Source: Phycisphaerae bacterium (GTDB lineage Bacteria > Planctomycetota > Phycisphaerae > UBA1845 > UTPLA1). Taken from it: DNA of 31,360 bases. The stretch spans positions 1 to 31,360 of the forward strand of contig JAJDEC010000255.1 in NCBI GenBank assembly GCA_029259995.1. Direction: 5' to 3'. A model generated the notes under the pieces. The model was not told where the DNA came from. It ran no database searches and saw only the letters and a program-made list of their open reading frames with translations. The position numbers and the translations under genes are program-made. Of the stretch, positions 23,236 through 31,346 are shown in pieces (within the stretch, counting starts at the first letter, position 1; every line of letters begins with the position of its first letter).

Positions 23236-24705
23236 ATGTCAATGCGTTTCATCTTATATGCGTCGCTCCTCTTCATGGTACTTCCCATTGTGTTGTACCG
23301 ACCGTTCTTCGGTCTCTGCGTCTATTACATCGTCTCGATTCTGCAGCCGAAGATTCTGTGTTGGCGCGGCGACTTCCAGGACGCCATGATCGTCGGGATT
23401 CCGCTGGTCGTTGGCGCCATCGCGTTCGGTTCGCAGAAGCGCGACTTGATCGCGGAGCGCGATCCGCAGACCGGAAAACTCAAACGCCTGATCACGCGCA
23501 TCGATCGGAACCCACTGTTCACACCGCATTGGGCCATCGTGCTATTCGCCTTACTCGTTGCCTACATTGCGATTTCCCGGCAATTTGTCGATTATCCGAC
23601 GATCACGTCGTCCTATCAGTTCAAGAGCCTCTGTAAGATCCTGCTTGTTACGGCGCTGTTGACGGGCCTTGTAACCGACTATGCACGTCTCAAAACGTTG
23701 TTCATCGTCATCGGTTTTTCAGCGGCGTTCTGGGCGATCAAGGGCGGCGTCAAGGTGCTCCTGATCGGACCGCACCAAGTGTACGGAAAATCGTACGACA
23801 ACAACCTGTTCGCGCTGGTCAGCGTCATGTCGCTGCCCATGGTGTTCTATGCAGCCCAGCTCGTTCGAAACACGCGTTGGCGTCCCGTGATTCTCATCTG
23901 CACGGCCTTGATCTGCATCGGCATCATCGGATCGAGATCCCGCGCCGGATTCGCTGCGTTCGCCGTCGTCGTCCTGATGATGGCCTGGGGAAGTCGCTAT
24001 CGATTCCGCGCGCTCGTGACGACAAGCCTCGTCATCGCCGCCGTGTCGATCATGGTCGGCCCCGAAATTGTCGATCGTTTCGAGTCCATTTTGGGCTATC
24101 GGGAAGACAAGTCCGCGTCGTCCCGTTTCTTCACGTGGACGATCGCACAAACATTGGTCGAGCAGAACCCAATCATCGGTGTCGGCTTCGGTAACTTCGA
24201 AGTGGCCAAGGACGCCGTCTTCGGCGGACGAAAGGCGGCCCACAGCATCTATCTTTCGAACATGAGCGAACTCGGACTGATGGGCCATCCGATATGGCTT
24301 TGCCTCATCTTCGGTTCCATTTTCAGCCTGTGGCGATTCACGCGCAAAGCTCGACGACTACCCAGGGAGCTCGCGTGGCCGTATTACGTCGCGCGCGCGT
24401 TAATGTTGAGTCTCGTCGCATTCTGCGTCCACGGTGCGTTTCACAACGAGGAGTACCTCGAGTTGATGTTCACGGTGCTCGGGCTTTCCGTCGCGTTGCA
24501 TGCCGTCACGCGACGCGAACTCAAAAAGCACCAGCTCTTTCTGGAAGCCGAATCCATTGAAGCGGATCGACAACCGGCGCCGGAATCAGACTGCCCTCGC
24601 AAGCGGCCGATTGCGTCCCCGCCACGGCCTGCGCACGCTGGTATCCTGATCGATACACCGATAACGATCGGAGCGCTTGCGCGATCCATGCACACGGGAC
24701 GTTGA
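23236..24705 (+). CDS. O-antigen ligase/polymerase-like protein, exosortase-A-associated
   Basis: 489 residues with about ten to twelve membrane helices. It matches the group called probable O-glycosylation ligase of exosortase loci: start FILYASLLFMVLPIVLYRPFFG, LQPKILCW, then DNNLFALVSVMSLPM and GSRSRAGFAAFAV. The large periplasmic loop contains NPIIGVGFGNFE and AHSIYLSNMSELG with His336, matching the His/Arg-dependent loop of WaaL/Wzy enzymes, which transfer or polymerise undecaprenyl-linked glycans. As no other polymerase is visible, it may be the polymerase of this locus. ATG 23236 and 23242 are both possible; GAGG serves either. The C-terminal 50 residues are hydrophilic. Last gene of the operon. 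Confidence 0.92.
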   Translation: MSMRFILYASLLFMVLPIVLYRPFFGLCVYYIVSILQPKILCWRGDFQDAMIVGIPLVVGAIAFGSQKRDLIAERDPQTGKLKRLITRIDRNPLFTPHWAIVLFALLVAYIAISRQFVDYPTITSSYQFKSLCKILLVTALLTGLVTDYARLKTLFIVIGFSAAFWAIKGGVKVLLIGPHQVYGKSYDNNLFALVSVMSLPMVFYAAQLVRNTRWRPVILICTALICIGIIGSRSRAGFAAFAVVVLMMAWGSRYRFRALVTTSLVIAAVSIMVGPEIVDRFESILGYREDKSASSRFFTWTIAQTLVEQNPIIGVGFGNFEVAKDAVFGGRKAAHSIYLSNMSELGLMGHPIWLCLIFGSIFSLWRFTRKARRLPRELAWPYYVARALMLSLVAFCVHGAFHNEEYLELMFTVLGLSVALHAVTRRELKKHQLFLEAESIEADRQPAPESDCPRKRPIASPPRPAHAGILIDTPITIGALARSMHTGR

Positions 24706-24710
24706 TAATT

Positions 24711-24726
24711 TTCAACACGTGTTGAA
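24711..24726. repeat. Perfect 16-bp palindrome after the ligase gene
   Basis: TTCAACACGTGTTGAA has no spacer and begins 5 bp after the stop of the ligase-like gene. A palindrome with no loop suits a dimeric protein binding site better than an RNA hairpin, and there is no T-run. It lies about 160 bp upstream of the sigma-54-like promoter. Confidence 0.7.
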
Positions 24727-24888
24727 TCCACGCATCGTGACGTTGCAAATCGTCAACATGCCACTACAACGCGCCGTTTCGACCCAATCGTTCGGCATCG
24801 CACCGCATAATCCCCTCAATCCATGATGGACTCCGACTGGGCGTTTTTATCGCCCGGATTCGGTTCCGCCGCGCAAGAATCGCGCAAT

Positions 24889-24904
24889 CGGCCCATGTCT
24901 TGCC
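24889..24904 (+). promoter_or_regulatory. Candidate sigma-54 (-24/-12) promoter
   Basis: CGGCCCATGTCTTGCC has the GG (24890-24891), ten bases, GC (24902-24903) arrangement with TTGC at the -12 element, differing from the TGGCAC-N5-TTGC consensus at two bases. It predicts a transcript start near 24915, about 29 bp before the ATG of the Ser/Gln-rich gene. Sigma-54 with the PrsK/PrsR system is known to control exosortase-type loci in Proteobacteria, which makes the site plausible here; it is a prediction from pattern only. Confidence 0.5.
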
Positions 24905-24943
24905 CTCCTCTGCGTACAGACCGCGCTTCAGGAGGGACGCAGC

Positions 24944-25486
24944 ATGAGCGACATATCATCCGGTATTTCACCAATCGGCGGCTCCGGCGTTCCGCGACCG
25001 CAGAGCACATCCCTGTCCACATCACAGCCCCTGCGCGACGACGGTTCGATTCAGCCGGCGACGACGGGCACGACGAGCAGCCGCGTCACGGAGAATGCGC
25101 GCATCAGCAGTTCGCAGTCGTCCATTTCGATCGCGAATCAACAGTCGCAACCACAATCGCCCGTCGATTTCGGCATGTTGCTGCTGCTGTCCACGCTGCT
25201 TTCCGACGACGAAGAAAAAAACAAGTCCAATCCGTTCATGCTGCTTGTCGGCTTCGCCCTGCTTTCAGCCCTTCAGCAGCAGTCACAGGCCCAATCCAGT
25301 GGGAATCAAGGGGCGCAATTCCTGCAATTCGACTCACAGTCCCTCGAAATCTCGCAGTCCGTTTCCACGACGGAATCCACGTCCAGCCAATCCGCGACGT
25401 ATCAGCAGGCATCCGGGGGCGCCGCGTCCGGCGGCGAGGCGGCCGGCGGGGCCGGTCTGGGCGGCGAGATTGACGTCTCGGGTTGA
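24944..25486 (+). CDS. Ser/Gln-rich low-complexity protein with hydrophobic core, hypothetical
   Basis: 180 residues. Residues 1-75 and 110-155 are rich in Ser, Gln and Thr; the tail is Gly/Ala (SGGAASGGEAAGGAGLGG). In the middle, two hydrophobic segments (FGMLLLLSTLL, about 76-86, and FMLLVGFALLSAL, about 97-109) flank an acidic/basic hinge (SDDEEKNKSN). There is no signal peptide, PEP-CTERM or LPXTG motif. GGAGGGAC lies 7 nt before the ATG and a sigma-54-like promoter lies upstream, so it is likely expressed as its own regulated unit just after the polysaccharide operon. It may be a surface or matrix protein, but no family is recognised. Confidence 0.82.
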   Translation: MSDISSGISPIGGSGVPRPQSTSLSTSQPLRDDGSIQPATTGTTSSRVTENARISSSQSSISIANQQSQPQSPVDFGMLLLLSTLLSDDEEKNKSNPFMLLVGFALLSALQQQSQAQSSGNQGAQFLQFDSQSLEISQSVSTTESTSSQSATYQQASGGAASGGEAAGGAGLGGEIDVSG

Positions 25487-25563
25487 GTCATTTCCGACAA
25501 CGCACGCCGGCATCATCAAACTGAACCATCTCGCAAGCCGATATTGAAACGGACGCGCGATCG

Positions 25564-26847
25564 TTGCGCGCACAAGATCATACAGATGATGCGACGGATC
25601 CGTTGACGAAAACGCTCAAGACAGACATTCCTCCCGTTCGCCCTCGGCATCGCCGTGCCGCGATGGCGTTCTGCGTGATGTGCGTCGCGACGCTCGGCGG
25701 TCTCGGACTCGTCGAAGTCATTCTTCGAATCGCCTGGACGCCGCCGGCGGACGATCGGGCGATTCACTCGTTCGACTATGCCAGGACACTTCAATACGAC
25801 GCCGAACTCGGTCACATCCCAAGGCCTGGAATTGTTGTTGAGTACCCGCCCTACGACGCTGCATTCTCGACGAACGCGTTGGGACTTCGCGGCCCGGAGG
25901 TTCGCGTGGGACGAGCCGCCGACAGACAAAGAATCATCGTCCTCGGAGATTCATTCGCTTGGGGACACGGCGTGTCAACTGGAGAGGCTTTTGCAGAGGT
26001 CATCGACTCGGCGCTGCCGCGAGCGGACGTCGTCAATCTCGGCGTGCCCGGTTACGACCTTGCGAAGTCCCTCGTGTATTACGAGCGGATCGGCCGCCGA
26101 TTCCAGCCAGATCTCGTCATCGCCTCCCTATGCCAGAATGACTTTTGCGTCGCCATCGATCAGCATCGCGACAAGCGCACCGCACGATTCGACAATCCGA
26201 CGACGGCGTCCGCGTCGAGTTCGGCGCCCGCGTCGCGCCGCCTGAAACACTGGGTGCGGGATCATTCCTATCTCTATCGATTGCTGCAACAGGCGACCAA
26301 TACCAACAAATCGCTGGCGCGAATGGCTGTTTCGATCGGACTGAAAGAGGAACTCGCCGGATTCGAGCTTCTCGACGACAACCTGCGTCCCGCGCTAATC
26401 GACGCGCCGCCGCAGGTGATTGCGAGTCAGACGGCAGTCAGGGCGCAGTTGCTCGCATTGCGCGACGCGATTCGCGCGGACGGCGCCGTCATGCTCGTCG
26501 GCCTGATTCCATGTATTCAGGCGATTGACGCCAAGGAACTGGAAAAGTCGATCGCATACACCAGGTACGAAGCGACGGATTTCGATCTGGACGCGCCGAT
26601 GAAGATGCTTGTTCGATACTGTGAAGAGGCGGATATCTCTGTCGTCAATCCGACGGATGCGTTCAGGGCCGCTTTCGCGCGAGGCGAGTCGCTCTACCAT
26701 CCCGGCGATCACCATTTCAATCCCGCCGGTCACGCCCTGTTTGCCAAATGCATCCTCAACGCGACGTCGTCGAGCCCGACTACTTCCAACCCAGAGAACG
26801 CATCACGGGCTCGTAATAAAGCCACGACGCAACAACTGTCCCAATGA
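25564..26847 (+). CDS. Membrane-anchored SGNH/GDSL hydrolase
   Basis: 427 residues as drawn from a TTG. A signal anchor spans about residues 34-56 (MAFCVMCVATLGGLGLVEVI). SGNH blocks: block I IIVLGDSFAWGHGVS (Ser130), block II NLGVPGY (Gly160), block III CQND (Asn192), block V GDHHFNPAGH (382-391). SGNH enzymes are esterases or acyl-group transferases; beside a polysaccharide locus, removal or transfer of O-acetyl groups on the polymer in the periplasm is a natural guess. Start unsure: the TTG at 25564 lacks a good Shine-Dalgarno, and ATG at 25663 would begin directly at the anchor. Its last 68 bp overlap the convergent M48 gene. Confidence 0.9.
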   Translation: MRAQDHTDDATDPLTKTLKTDIPPVRPRHRRAAMAFCVMCVATLGGLGLVEVILRIAWTPPADDRAIHSFDYARTLQYDAELGHIPRPGIVVEYPPYDAAFSTNALGLRGPEVRVGRAADRQRIIVLGDSFAWGHGVSTGEAFAEVIDSALPRADVVNLGVPGYDLAKSLVYYERIGRRFQPDLVIASLCQNDFCVAIDQHRDKRTARFDNPTTASASSSAPASRRLKHWVRDHSYLYRLLQQATNTNKSLARMAVSIGLKEELAGFELLDDNLRPALIDAPPQVIASQTAVRAQLLALRDAIRADGAVMLVGLIPCIQAIDAKELEKSIAYTRYEATDFDLDAPMKMLVRYCEEADISVVNPTDAFRAAFARGESLYHPGDHHFNPAGHALFAKCILNATSSSPTTSNPENASRARNKATTQQLSQ

Positions 26848-28369
26848 GCGCCAGGACAATCATTCCCCATTTGATCCGAAGTATGTAGCGATCGAATCGA
26901 CTGAGGGCCTCGGCATCGTTGGCGAATTGCTCCAGCAATTCGCATCTCGATTGAATACTCCCATGCCGCCAGCTCGGCGCCTCTCGAGGAATGCCGTTCA
27001 GATCGGCGATGCGGCCCAGCGTCTTGCCGAACAGGTGTACGGCCGACACGCACAGCCCCGGGCGTCGCGACTCGCCGTGAACGGGGCAATACTTTACGCA
27101 TGACTCCATGTCCGGCGTCAGACAACGGACACCGTAGAGATCCGCCTGCCGTTCAAACTTACGCGACAACCAACTGAACCCGAACAGCCACATGCCGAGC
27201 AGCGATCCCAATCCGATCAGCTGCTGAATGCCCAGGTCCACGATCCAGCCGTACTTCATGCAGACGAAATTCTGCAGCAGCATCGCCCCGCCCGCGACGT
27301 ACATCGAGACGATAGCAAAGATTCCGAAGAACGGCAGATGCCAATGCCGAACGTGACCCGCCTCGTGTCCGAAGACGGCCTCGATCTCCTTGTCATCCAT
27401 GGACTCGAGCAGCGCATCGGAAACCATGATGTAACGGAGCGGCGCGACGAAGCCCATGACGGCCGCGTTGACCGCCATGCCATGCGTGTGCCAGAGCAGA
27501 ATTTCGCGATATCGCAGTCCGATCCGTTCACAGGTCCGCTCAAATCGCTTGCGCAGCGGACCATCGGGCAACGGTTCCGTCGCCCAGATATATCGAAGCA
27601 TGACTGGCGCCATTGCCAGCACGACGAACGACACTGTGCCGAGCGCGGATTGAAGAATCAGGGCCCTTGTTGGCCCTTCGGGAGGTAATGTAACGAGCCA
27701 TGTCGCCTTGGCGTCGCCATACGCGTAGATGAAATGCTTCGCAAACACGATGATGCACATCGGGACGGCAAGAAAGAGAATGTGATGTCGTATCTTGTCG
27801 GCAAGAAAGGGAACGAGGCCCGTACCCTTTTCGTCCGGTCGCCGCATCGACGCGCTGATGGCCTCCATGCCATCGGTCCGTTGATTGGACACGTCGGCGG
27901 CGAATCCCGGCTCCGGGGGCAACTCCAGCGCTTCGAGGCGCAACCGCAGCTCCGCGCGATATTGCATCGCCCATCCCGTCAATAGCGCCAGTCCCGTCGG
28001 CGCGAGCATGACGAGTTCGGCGGCGAGGGGATAGTCGCCCAATCCCCACTTCAGCCGGACGATCGTCGGCCACGCCGTGCTGACCATCACGAACACGAGC
28101 ATCGCCGCAACGACAAACAGCTCGATCTGCTGAAACCACGACAATTCGTCCGCTGCCGCGTCGTGACCATCGGCCGTTCCGTCCAGCCGATACTGTGTTC
28201 GGACCGCCCCGATTCCGGAAAGCAATCCCATCACGGGAATCTGCAGAAGGACAATTCCAATCGTCAACCAGAGCGACGAGGCGTCGTCCAGCTTGAGAAT
28301 CAGGGCCGCCTCGACGGGCAGCTTGTCGCTCAAAACGAGCGCAAATGCCATAATGACAATGAAATACAT
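26780..28369 (-). CDS. M48-family zinc metalloprotease, multi-pass membrane protein
   Basis: 529 residues. The zinc site is HEAGH (335-339) with the third ligand in ERQAD (Glu406), the pattern of Ste24/HtpX M48 peptidases, which cleave membrane or membrane-associated proteins. Membrane segments lie at about 33-55, 84-105, 117-134, 196-215, 236-258, 298-310, 346-366 and 381-401, plus one at the C-terminus (about 504-522). A Cys-rich segment after the third ligand (CVKYCPVHGESRRPGLC, about 424-440) is unusual and could bind a metal or form disulfides. The ATG at 28369 has only a weak GGGA upstream. It lies convergent with the SGNH gene, overlapping it by 68 bp. Confidence 0.93.
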   Translation of the reverse strand: MYFIVIMAFALVLSDKLPVEAALILKLDDASSLWLTIGIVLLQIPVMGLLSGIGAVRTQYRLDGTADGHDAAADELSWFQQIELFVVAAMLVFVMVSTAWPTIVRLKWGLGDYPLAAELVMLAPTGLALLTGWAMQYRAELRLRLEALELPPEPGFAADVSNQRTDGMEAISASMRRPDEKGTGLVPFLADKIRHHILFLAVPMCIIVFAKHFIYAYGDAKATWLVTLPPEGPTRALILQSALGTVSFVVLAMAPVMLRYIWATEPLPDGPLRKRFERTCERIGLRYREILLWHTHGMAVNAAVMGFVAPLRYIMVSDALLESMDDKEIEAVFGHEAGHVRHWHLPFFGIFAIVSMYVAGGAMLLQNFVCMKYGWIVDLGIQQLIGLGSLLGMWLFGFSWLSRKFERQADLYGVRCLTPDMESCVKYCPVHGESRRPGLCVSAVHLFGKTLGRIADLNGIPREAPSWRHGSIQSRCELLEQFANDAEALSRFDRYILRIKWGMIVLALIGTVVASWLYYEPVMRSLGWK

Positions 28370-28588
28370 AAGTCCCAGCCAATCCCCAGGTTTCGATTCG
28401 TCGTGATCGGCGGTATTCTAGGACCAGACCTCAGTCCCACAAGTTGTATGGGCATTCCGCAATAGGCATGAGCCGCTTACGTTTGACTGAGGGAGGTGCG
28501 CCCGCATATTTGTCGGCGCGCCGAAGTCAGTCATTCACGACGAATAAGGCAATAAGCCCCAAGGCAGTTCATTTTGGAGAAACGACCC

Positions 28589-29566
28589 ATGAAATCGCAT
28601 CGGATTCTATTGGCAGGATTCCTGCTCGTGTCCGGGCTCGGTACGTTGGACGCAATGGCGCAGCCTGAGGGCCGCAAGAAGGGACAAGTTGTCCGGCCCG
28701 GCGAACGAGATCGCGAGGGGCGCCCCGGAAGAAATCGCGGCCGACGAGCCCGCAGCGCGGACGCGCAGCTTGAAAGACTGAGCGAGGCACTCAGTCTCGA
28801 CGAGACGCAGAAGAACGAGATCGGCGCACTCCTGAAGGCACACGAAGCGAAAATGCGCGAGATTCGCGACAGCTTCAGACCCACCGACGAGGAAAAGGCG
28901 GAAATGGATGCGCTTCGTGAAGACATGCGCGCCGCCCGTGAGACGGATGACAAGGAAAAAATGGCGGAATGTCGAGAGCGCATGCGCGCAGCCCGCGACG
29001 CCAGAACGACGCGCATGGATCCCGCTCGCGAGGCGATCGAAGCAGCCGAATTGAATCTTCACGACGCGATTCTGCCCAAACTGAATGAGGATCAATCGAA
29101 GGCGTTCGAGGAAATCTGGCAGGAAGTCATGGCGCCGCGCGGTGGGGCCCGAAAAGGCGGAAAGTACGACCCGCGGCTGCTGCAACGGGCCGTATCACGC
29201 GCAAAGGGCTTGAGCACCGAACAGGAAACGGCCATCGAAGCGCTCTTTGCAGAATTCCGGGAGAACGAACGAACTTCCCGCAAGGACCGCGCCAAGAAGC
29301 CCGGCAATTCTGATGAGAAGGAAACCGGGAAAGACGGACGCCGACCTCGACGCCGCGCACAAGACGACACGAAAACCAAGAAACTGTATGACGACGTCAT
29401 GGCCGTTCTGACGGAAGAACAACGGAAAGAAGTCGAATCCACGCTGAAGCGTACGCGAGGGCGAGGCAAAGATCGCGGCAAGCGCGGCGATCCTGATTCG
29501 CGCGGCGCTCCAGGACGTTTTGGTGAACGACCGGATCAACCGAAGACCCCGATCGATGATGACTAA
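28589..29566 (+). CDS. Secreted charged protein with Spy/CpxP-like LTxxQ motifs
   Basis: 325 residues. A signal peptide (KSHRILLAGFLLVSGLGTLDAMAQ, about residues 2-25) precedes a soluble body very rich in Arg, Lys, Glu and Asp. Four LTxxQ-like motifs recur: LSLDETQ (about 70), LNEDQ (about 165), LSTEQE (about 210) and LTEEQR (about 278), as in periplasmic Spy/CpxP chaperone-like proteins. The intervening helices look like amphipathic hairpins. TTTTGGAGA precedes the ATG at 28589 by 7 nt; the frame opens 5 codons earlier without support. It is a single-gene unit ended by a strong terminator. Chaperone or stress role inferred from the motif only. Confidence 0.88.
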   Translation: MKSHRILLAGFLLVSGLGTLDAMAQPEGRKKGQVVRPGERDREGRPGRNRGRRARSADAQLERLSEALSLDETQKNEIGALLKAHEAKMREIRDSFRPTDEEKAEMDALREDMRAARETDDKEKMAECRERMRAARDARTTRMDPAREAIEAAELNLHDAILPKLNEDQSKAFEEIWQEVMAPRGGARKGGKYDPRLLQRAVSRAKGLSTEQETAIEALFAEFRENERTSRKDRAKKPGNSDEKETGKDGRRPRRRAQDDTKTKKLYDDVMAVLTEEQRKEVESTLKRTRGRGKDRGKRGDPDSRGAPGRFGERPDQPKTPIDDD

Positions 29567-29594
29567 CGCGACTGTGCGATTGGACAAGACTCAC

Positions 29595-29625
29595 AAAGGC
29601 CGGCAAATTCGCCGGCCTTTTTTTT
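29595..29625 (+). terminator. Strong intrinsic terminator
   Basis: GGCCGGC (29598-29604), loop AAATTC, GCCGGCC (29611-29617), then eight T (29618-29625); three A before the stem can extend it by pairing with the first T. It lies 29 bp after the stop of the LTxxQ protein and is the clearest terminator in the window. Confidence 0.95.
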
Positions 29626-29686
29626 GGTTCTTGACGGATTTGCGGGACGACGGCGTATCACGCTCATGAAGTTTGATTGTGCGCCG

Positions 29687-29761
29687 CGAAGGATCCCGAA
29701 ACGATCCATTGAGAACAATCCAGGCGAAGGATCCCGGAGGGATCCATTGAGAATAGTCCAG
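29687..29761. repeat. Two 37-bp direct repeats with GGATCC palindromes
   Basis: Copies at 29687-29723 and 29725-29761, offset 38 bp, differing at about six positions; both read CGAAGGATCCCG...GATCCATTGAGAA...TCCAG. In copy 2, GGATCCC-GGA-GGGATCC (29729-29745) is a perfect palindrome; in copy 1 the arms are less perfect. Confidence 0.8.
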
Positions 29762-29798
29762 CGAGTTATTGCTGGGGCACGCGGATCCAATGACCAAT

Positions 29799-29937
29799 TT
29801 CCGTCCCGTAGGGACGGAATGAGTGCCACGCGCCTGGCTCGCGCCGTCCCTCCGGGACGGCAATGCGTAACAGAACTCTCGTCGCAATCCCAGCCTTGAA
29901 AAAGGCTGGGCTATTTTCGTGTCGTCCCTACCGGGAC
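29799..29937. repeat. Run of four palindromic hairpins
   Basis: TTCCGTCCC-GTA-GGGACGGAA at 29799-29819, GCCGTCCC-TCC-GGGACGGC at 29843-29861, CCCAGCCTT-GAAA-AAGGCTGGG at 29889-29910 (followed by CTATTTT), and GTCCC-TACC-GGGAC at 29924-29937. The three GTCCC/GGGAC hairpins are variants of one element with different loops and flanks. Hairpins of this type are repeated through planctomycete genomes. Confidence 0.85.
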
Positions 29938-30119
29938 TTGGTGGAATGCAGCCGCCACGTCAACAAGAGCCGTCAACGGTCCCCGCAAACCCGTGAAGAG
30001 CCTTGTTTTTTATTCTGAGTCGAATTGCAGAATGAATCATTGAACACGGCACGGGCCTCCGGCCTGTTCTGAACCAGCGAGTCGCCGGCTCTACGAATTG
30101 ATTGATTCTTCCGACACAC

Positions 30120-31346
30120 TCAGTGAATGGCCTTCGAAATCGTAAAGATCGGAAGGAGCATCGCGAGCACCAGTCCGCCGACAACGACACCCAAAAACGC
30201 AACGATGGCCGGTTCGATCATCGACGTGATCGTCTTCAGCGACGTATTCAGTTCTTCTTCGCAAAAGGACGCGACGCGGCCCATGACGGCACCCAATTGA
30301 CCGCTCCGTTCCCCGGCGCCAAGCATTTTAAGCACGGACTTGGGAATCTGCTTGTTCTGCTCAAGGGCCTCTGAAATCTGTCGACCGGCCTCGACGCGCT
30401 CGTTCACCTGCTTCCACAATTTGACGTATTGATAACTCTCGCACACGTTTGTCGTCAGCCGCACGCCCTCGAGCATTGTCACGCCGGATTGAAGCATCGT
30501 GCCCAGCGTGCGCAGACTCCGCGCCAGATACGTCTTGTGATACAAAGGTCCGATGATCGGCAATGACAGCTTGATCCGGTCCCAGACGACCACGCCGGTC
30601 GGCGTCCGAACATAGAAATATGCGCCAATTCCCGCCGCCAGCATGACAATCCCGCCGTATATTCCGTAATCCCCGACCCAGCCGCTGACGGTCAACAAGA
30701 CGCGCGTCAGTGTCGGCAATGCGTCTTCGCGGCCCGCATAGATATCCGCGAATTTTGGCAGCACATATGTCACCAGGAAGACAGTCGTGCCGAGCGCGAA
30801 CAGCACCATGACGATTGGATACGTGACGGCCCCCTTGATCTTCTTGACCAACGTGCGCTGCCGATCGAGATGCTCCGCGAGTCGCGTCATGATCGGTCCG
30901 AGCTGACCGGACGCCTCTGAGGCGCGGACCAGGCTCGTGTAGAGCGTCGGGAAGACGGTCGGGTAATCGGCCATCGCCGCAGACAGTTCCTTGCCCGCCT
31001 GAACCTTGTTGATGACGCCGTTCAGCGCCCGCGCGAATCGCGGGGAATTGCCTTCGTGGGCGCAAGCCTCCAGCGCTTCCGCCAACGACACGCCCGTCTC
31101 GACCATGACGGCCATCTGGTTGGTAAAGAAGATCAGGTCGTCGGGGCGATAGCGCTCTCGACCGACTCGGCCCATCTGGAAACCGGTAGCGCTCTTGGCG
31201 GATTGCCCTTTTCCGGAGTCGAGTTTGACGACGAAGTTGCCTTCCTGACGGATCGTGCGCGCCGCTTCTCCGCGATTGGCTGCGGTCACCTGGCCTTCGA
31301 CGAGCTGGCCGGCGTCATTCTTGGCGACATAGTTGAATACGGGCAT
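30120..31346 (-). CDS. Type II secretion / type IV pilus inner-membrane platform protein (GspF/PilC)
   Basis: 408 residues, normal length. Polytopic inner-membrane protein that links the assembly ATPase to pseudopilin polymerisation. It starts MPVFNYVAKNDAGQLVEGQV, the family opening. Two T2SF domains follow: the first at about 71-195 (FFTNQMAVMVETGVSLAEAL, KIKGAVTYPIVMVLFALG) and the second at about 275-400 (TYLARSLRTLGTMLQSGVTM, MIEPAIVAFLGVVVGGLVLA). Each carries the SGQLG turn (ASEASGQLGPIM, GERSGQLGAVM). Membrane helices lie near 175-195, 225-247 and 378-401. AGGGAAT precedes the ATG at 31346 by 8 nt. The upstream gspE-type gene is presumably beyond the right edge. It may assemble pseudopilins such as the one at position 1. 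Confidence 0.95.
   Translation of the reverse strand: MPVFNYVAKNDAGQLVEGQVTAANRGEAARTIRQEGNFVVKLDSGKGQSAKSATGFQMGRVGRERYRPDDLIFFTNQMAVMVETGVSLAEALEACAHEGNSPRFARALNGVINKVQAGKELSAAMADYPTVFPTLYTSLVRASEASGQLGPIMTRLAEHLDRQRTLVKKIKGAVTYPIVMVLFALGTTVFLVTYVLPKFADIYAGREDALPTLTRVLLTVSGWVGDYGIYGGIVMLAAGIGAYFYVRTPTGVVVWDRIKLSLPIIGPLYHKTYLARSLRTLGTMLQSGVTMLEGVRLTTNVCESYQYVKLWKQVNERVEAGRQISEALEQNKQIPKSVLKMLGAGERSGQLGAVMGRVASFCEEELNTSLKTITSMIEPAIVAFLGVVVGGLVLAMLLPIFTISKAIH

Larger units (their letters stand above)
29567..30119. other. 553-bp intergenic block with terminator and palindromic repeats
   Basis: No gene is supported. It contains the terminator of the LTxxQ protein (29595-29625), two 37-bp direct repeats (29687-29761) and four hairpins (29799-29937). 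The rest, 29945-30119, shows no clear signal apart from a GTTTTTTATTC run near 30003. Confidence 0.7.

Noticed and set aside
5315..24705. Exosortase (EpsH/XrtA) or PEP-CTERM tail
   Set aside because: I looked for a multi-helix protein with the exosortase Cys/Arg/His sites and for VPEP-type C-termini; none of the proteins in the window has them.
27540..28382. 280-codon minus-strand frame overlapping the M48 gene in another frame
   Set aside because: It is a shadow of the protease gene, with no domain and Arg/Gly-biased composition.
29889..29917. CCCAGCCTT/AAGGCTGGG hairpin with CTATTTT as a terminator
   Set aside because: There is no gene directly upstream on that strand, a strong terminator already lies at 29595-29625, and similar hairpins occur as dispersed repeats, so it is listed as a repeat.
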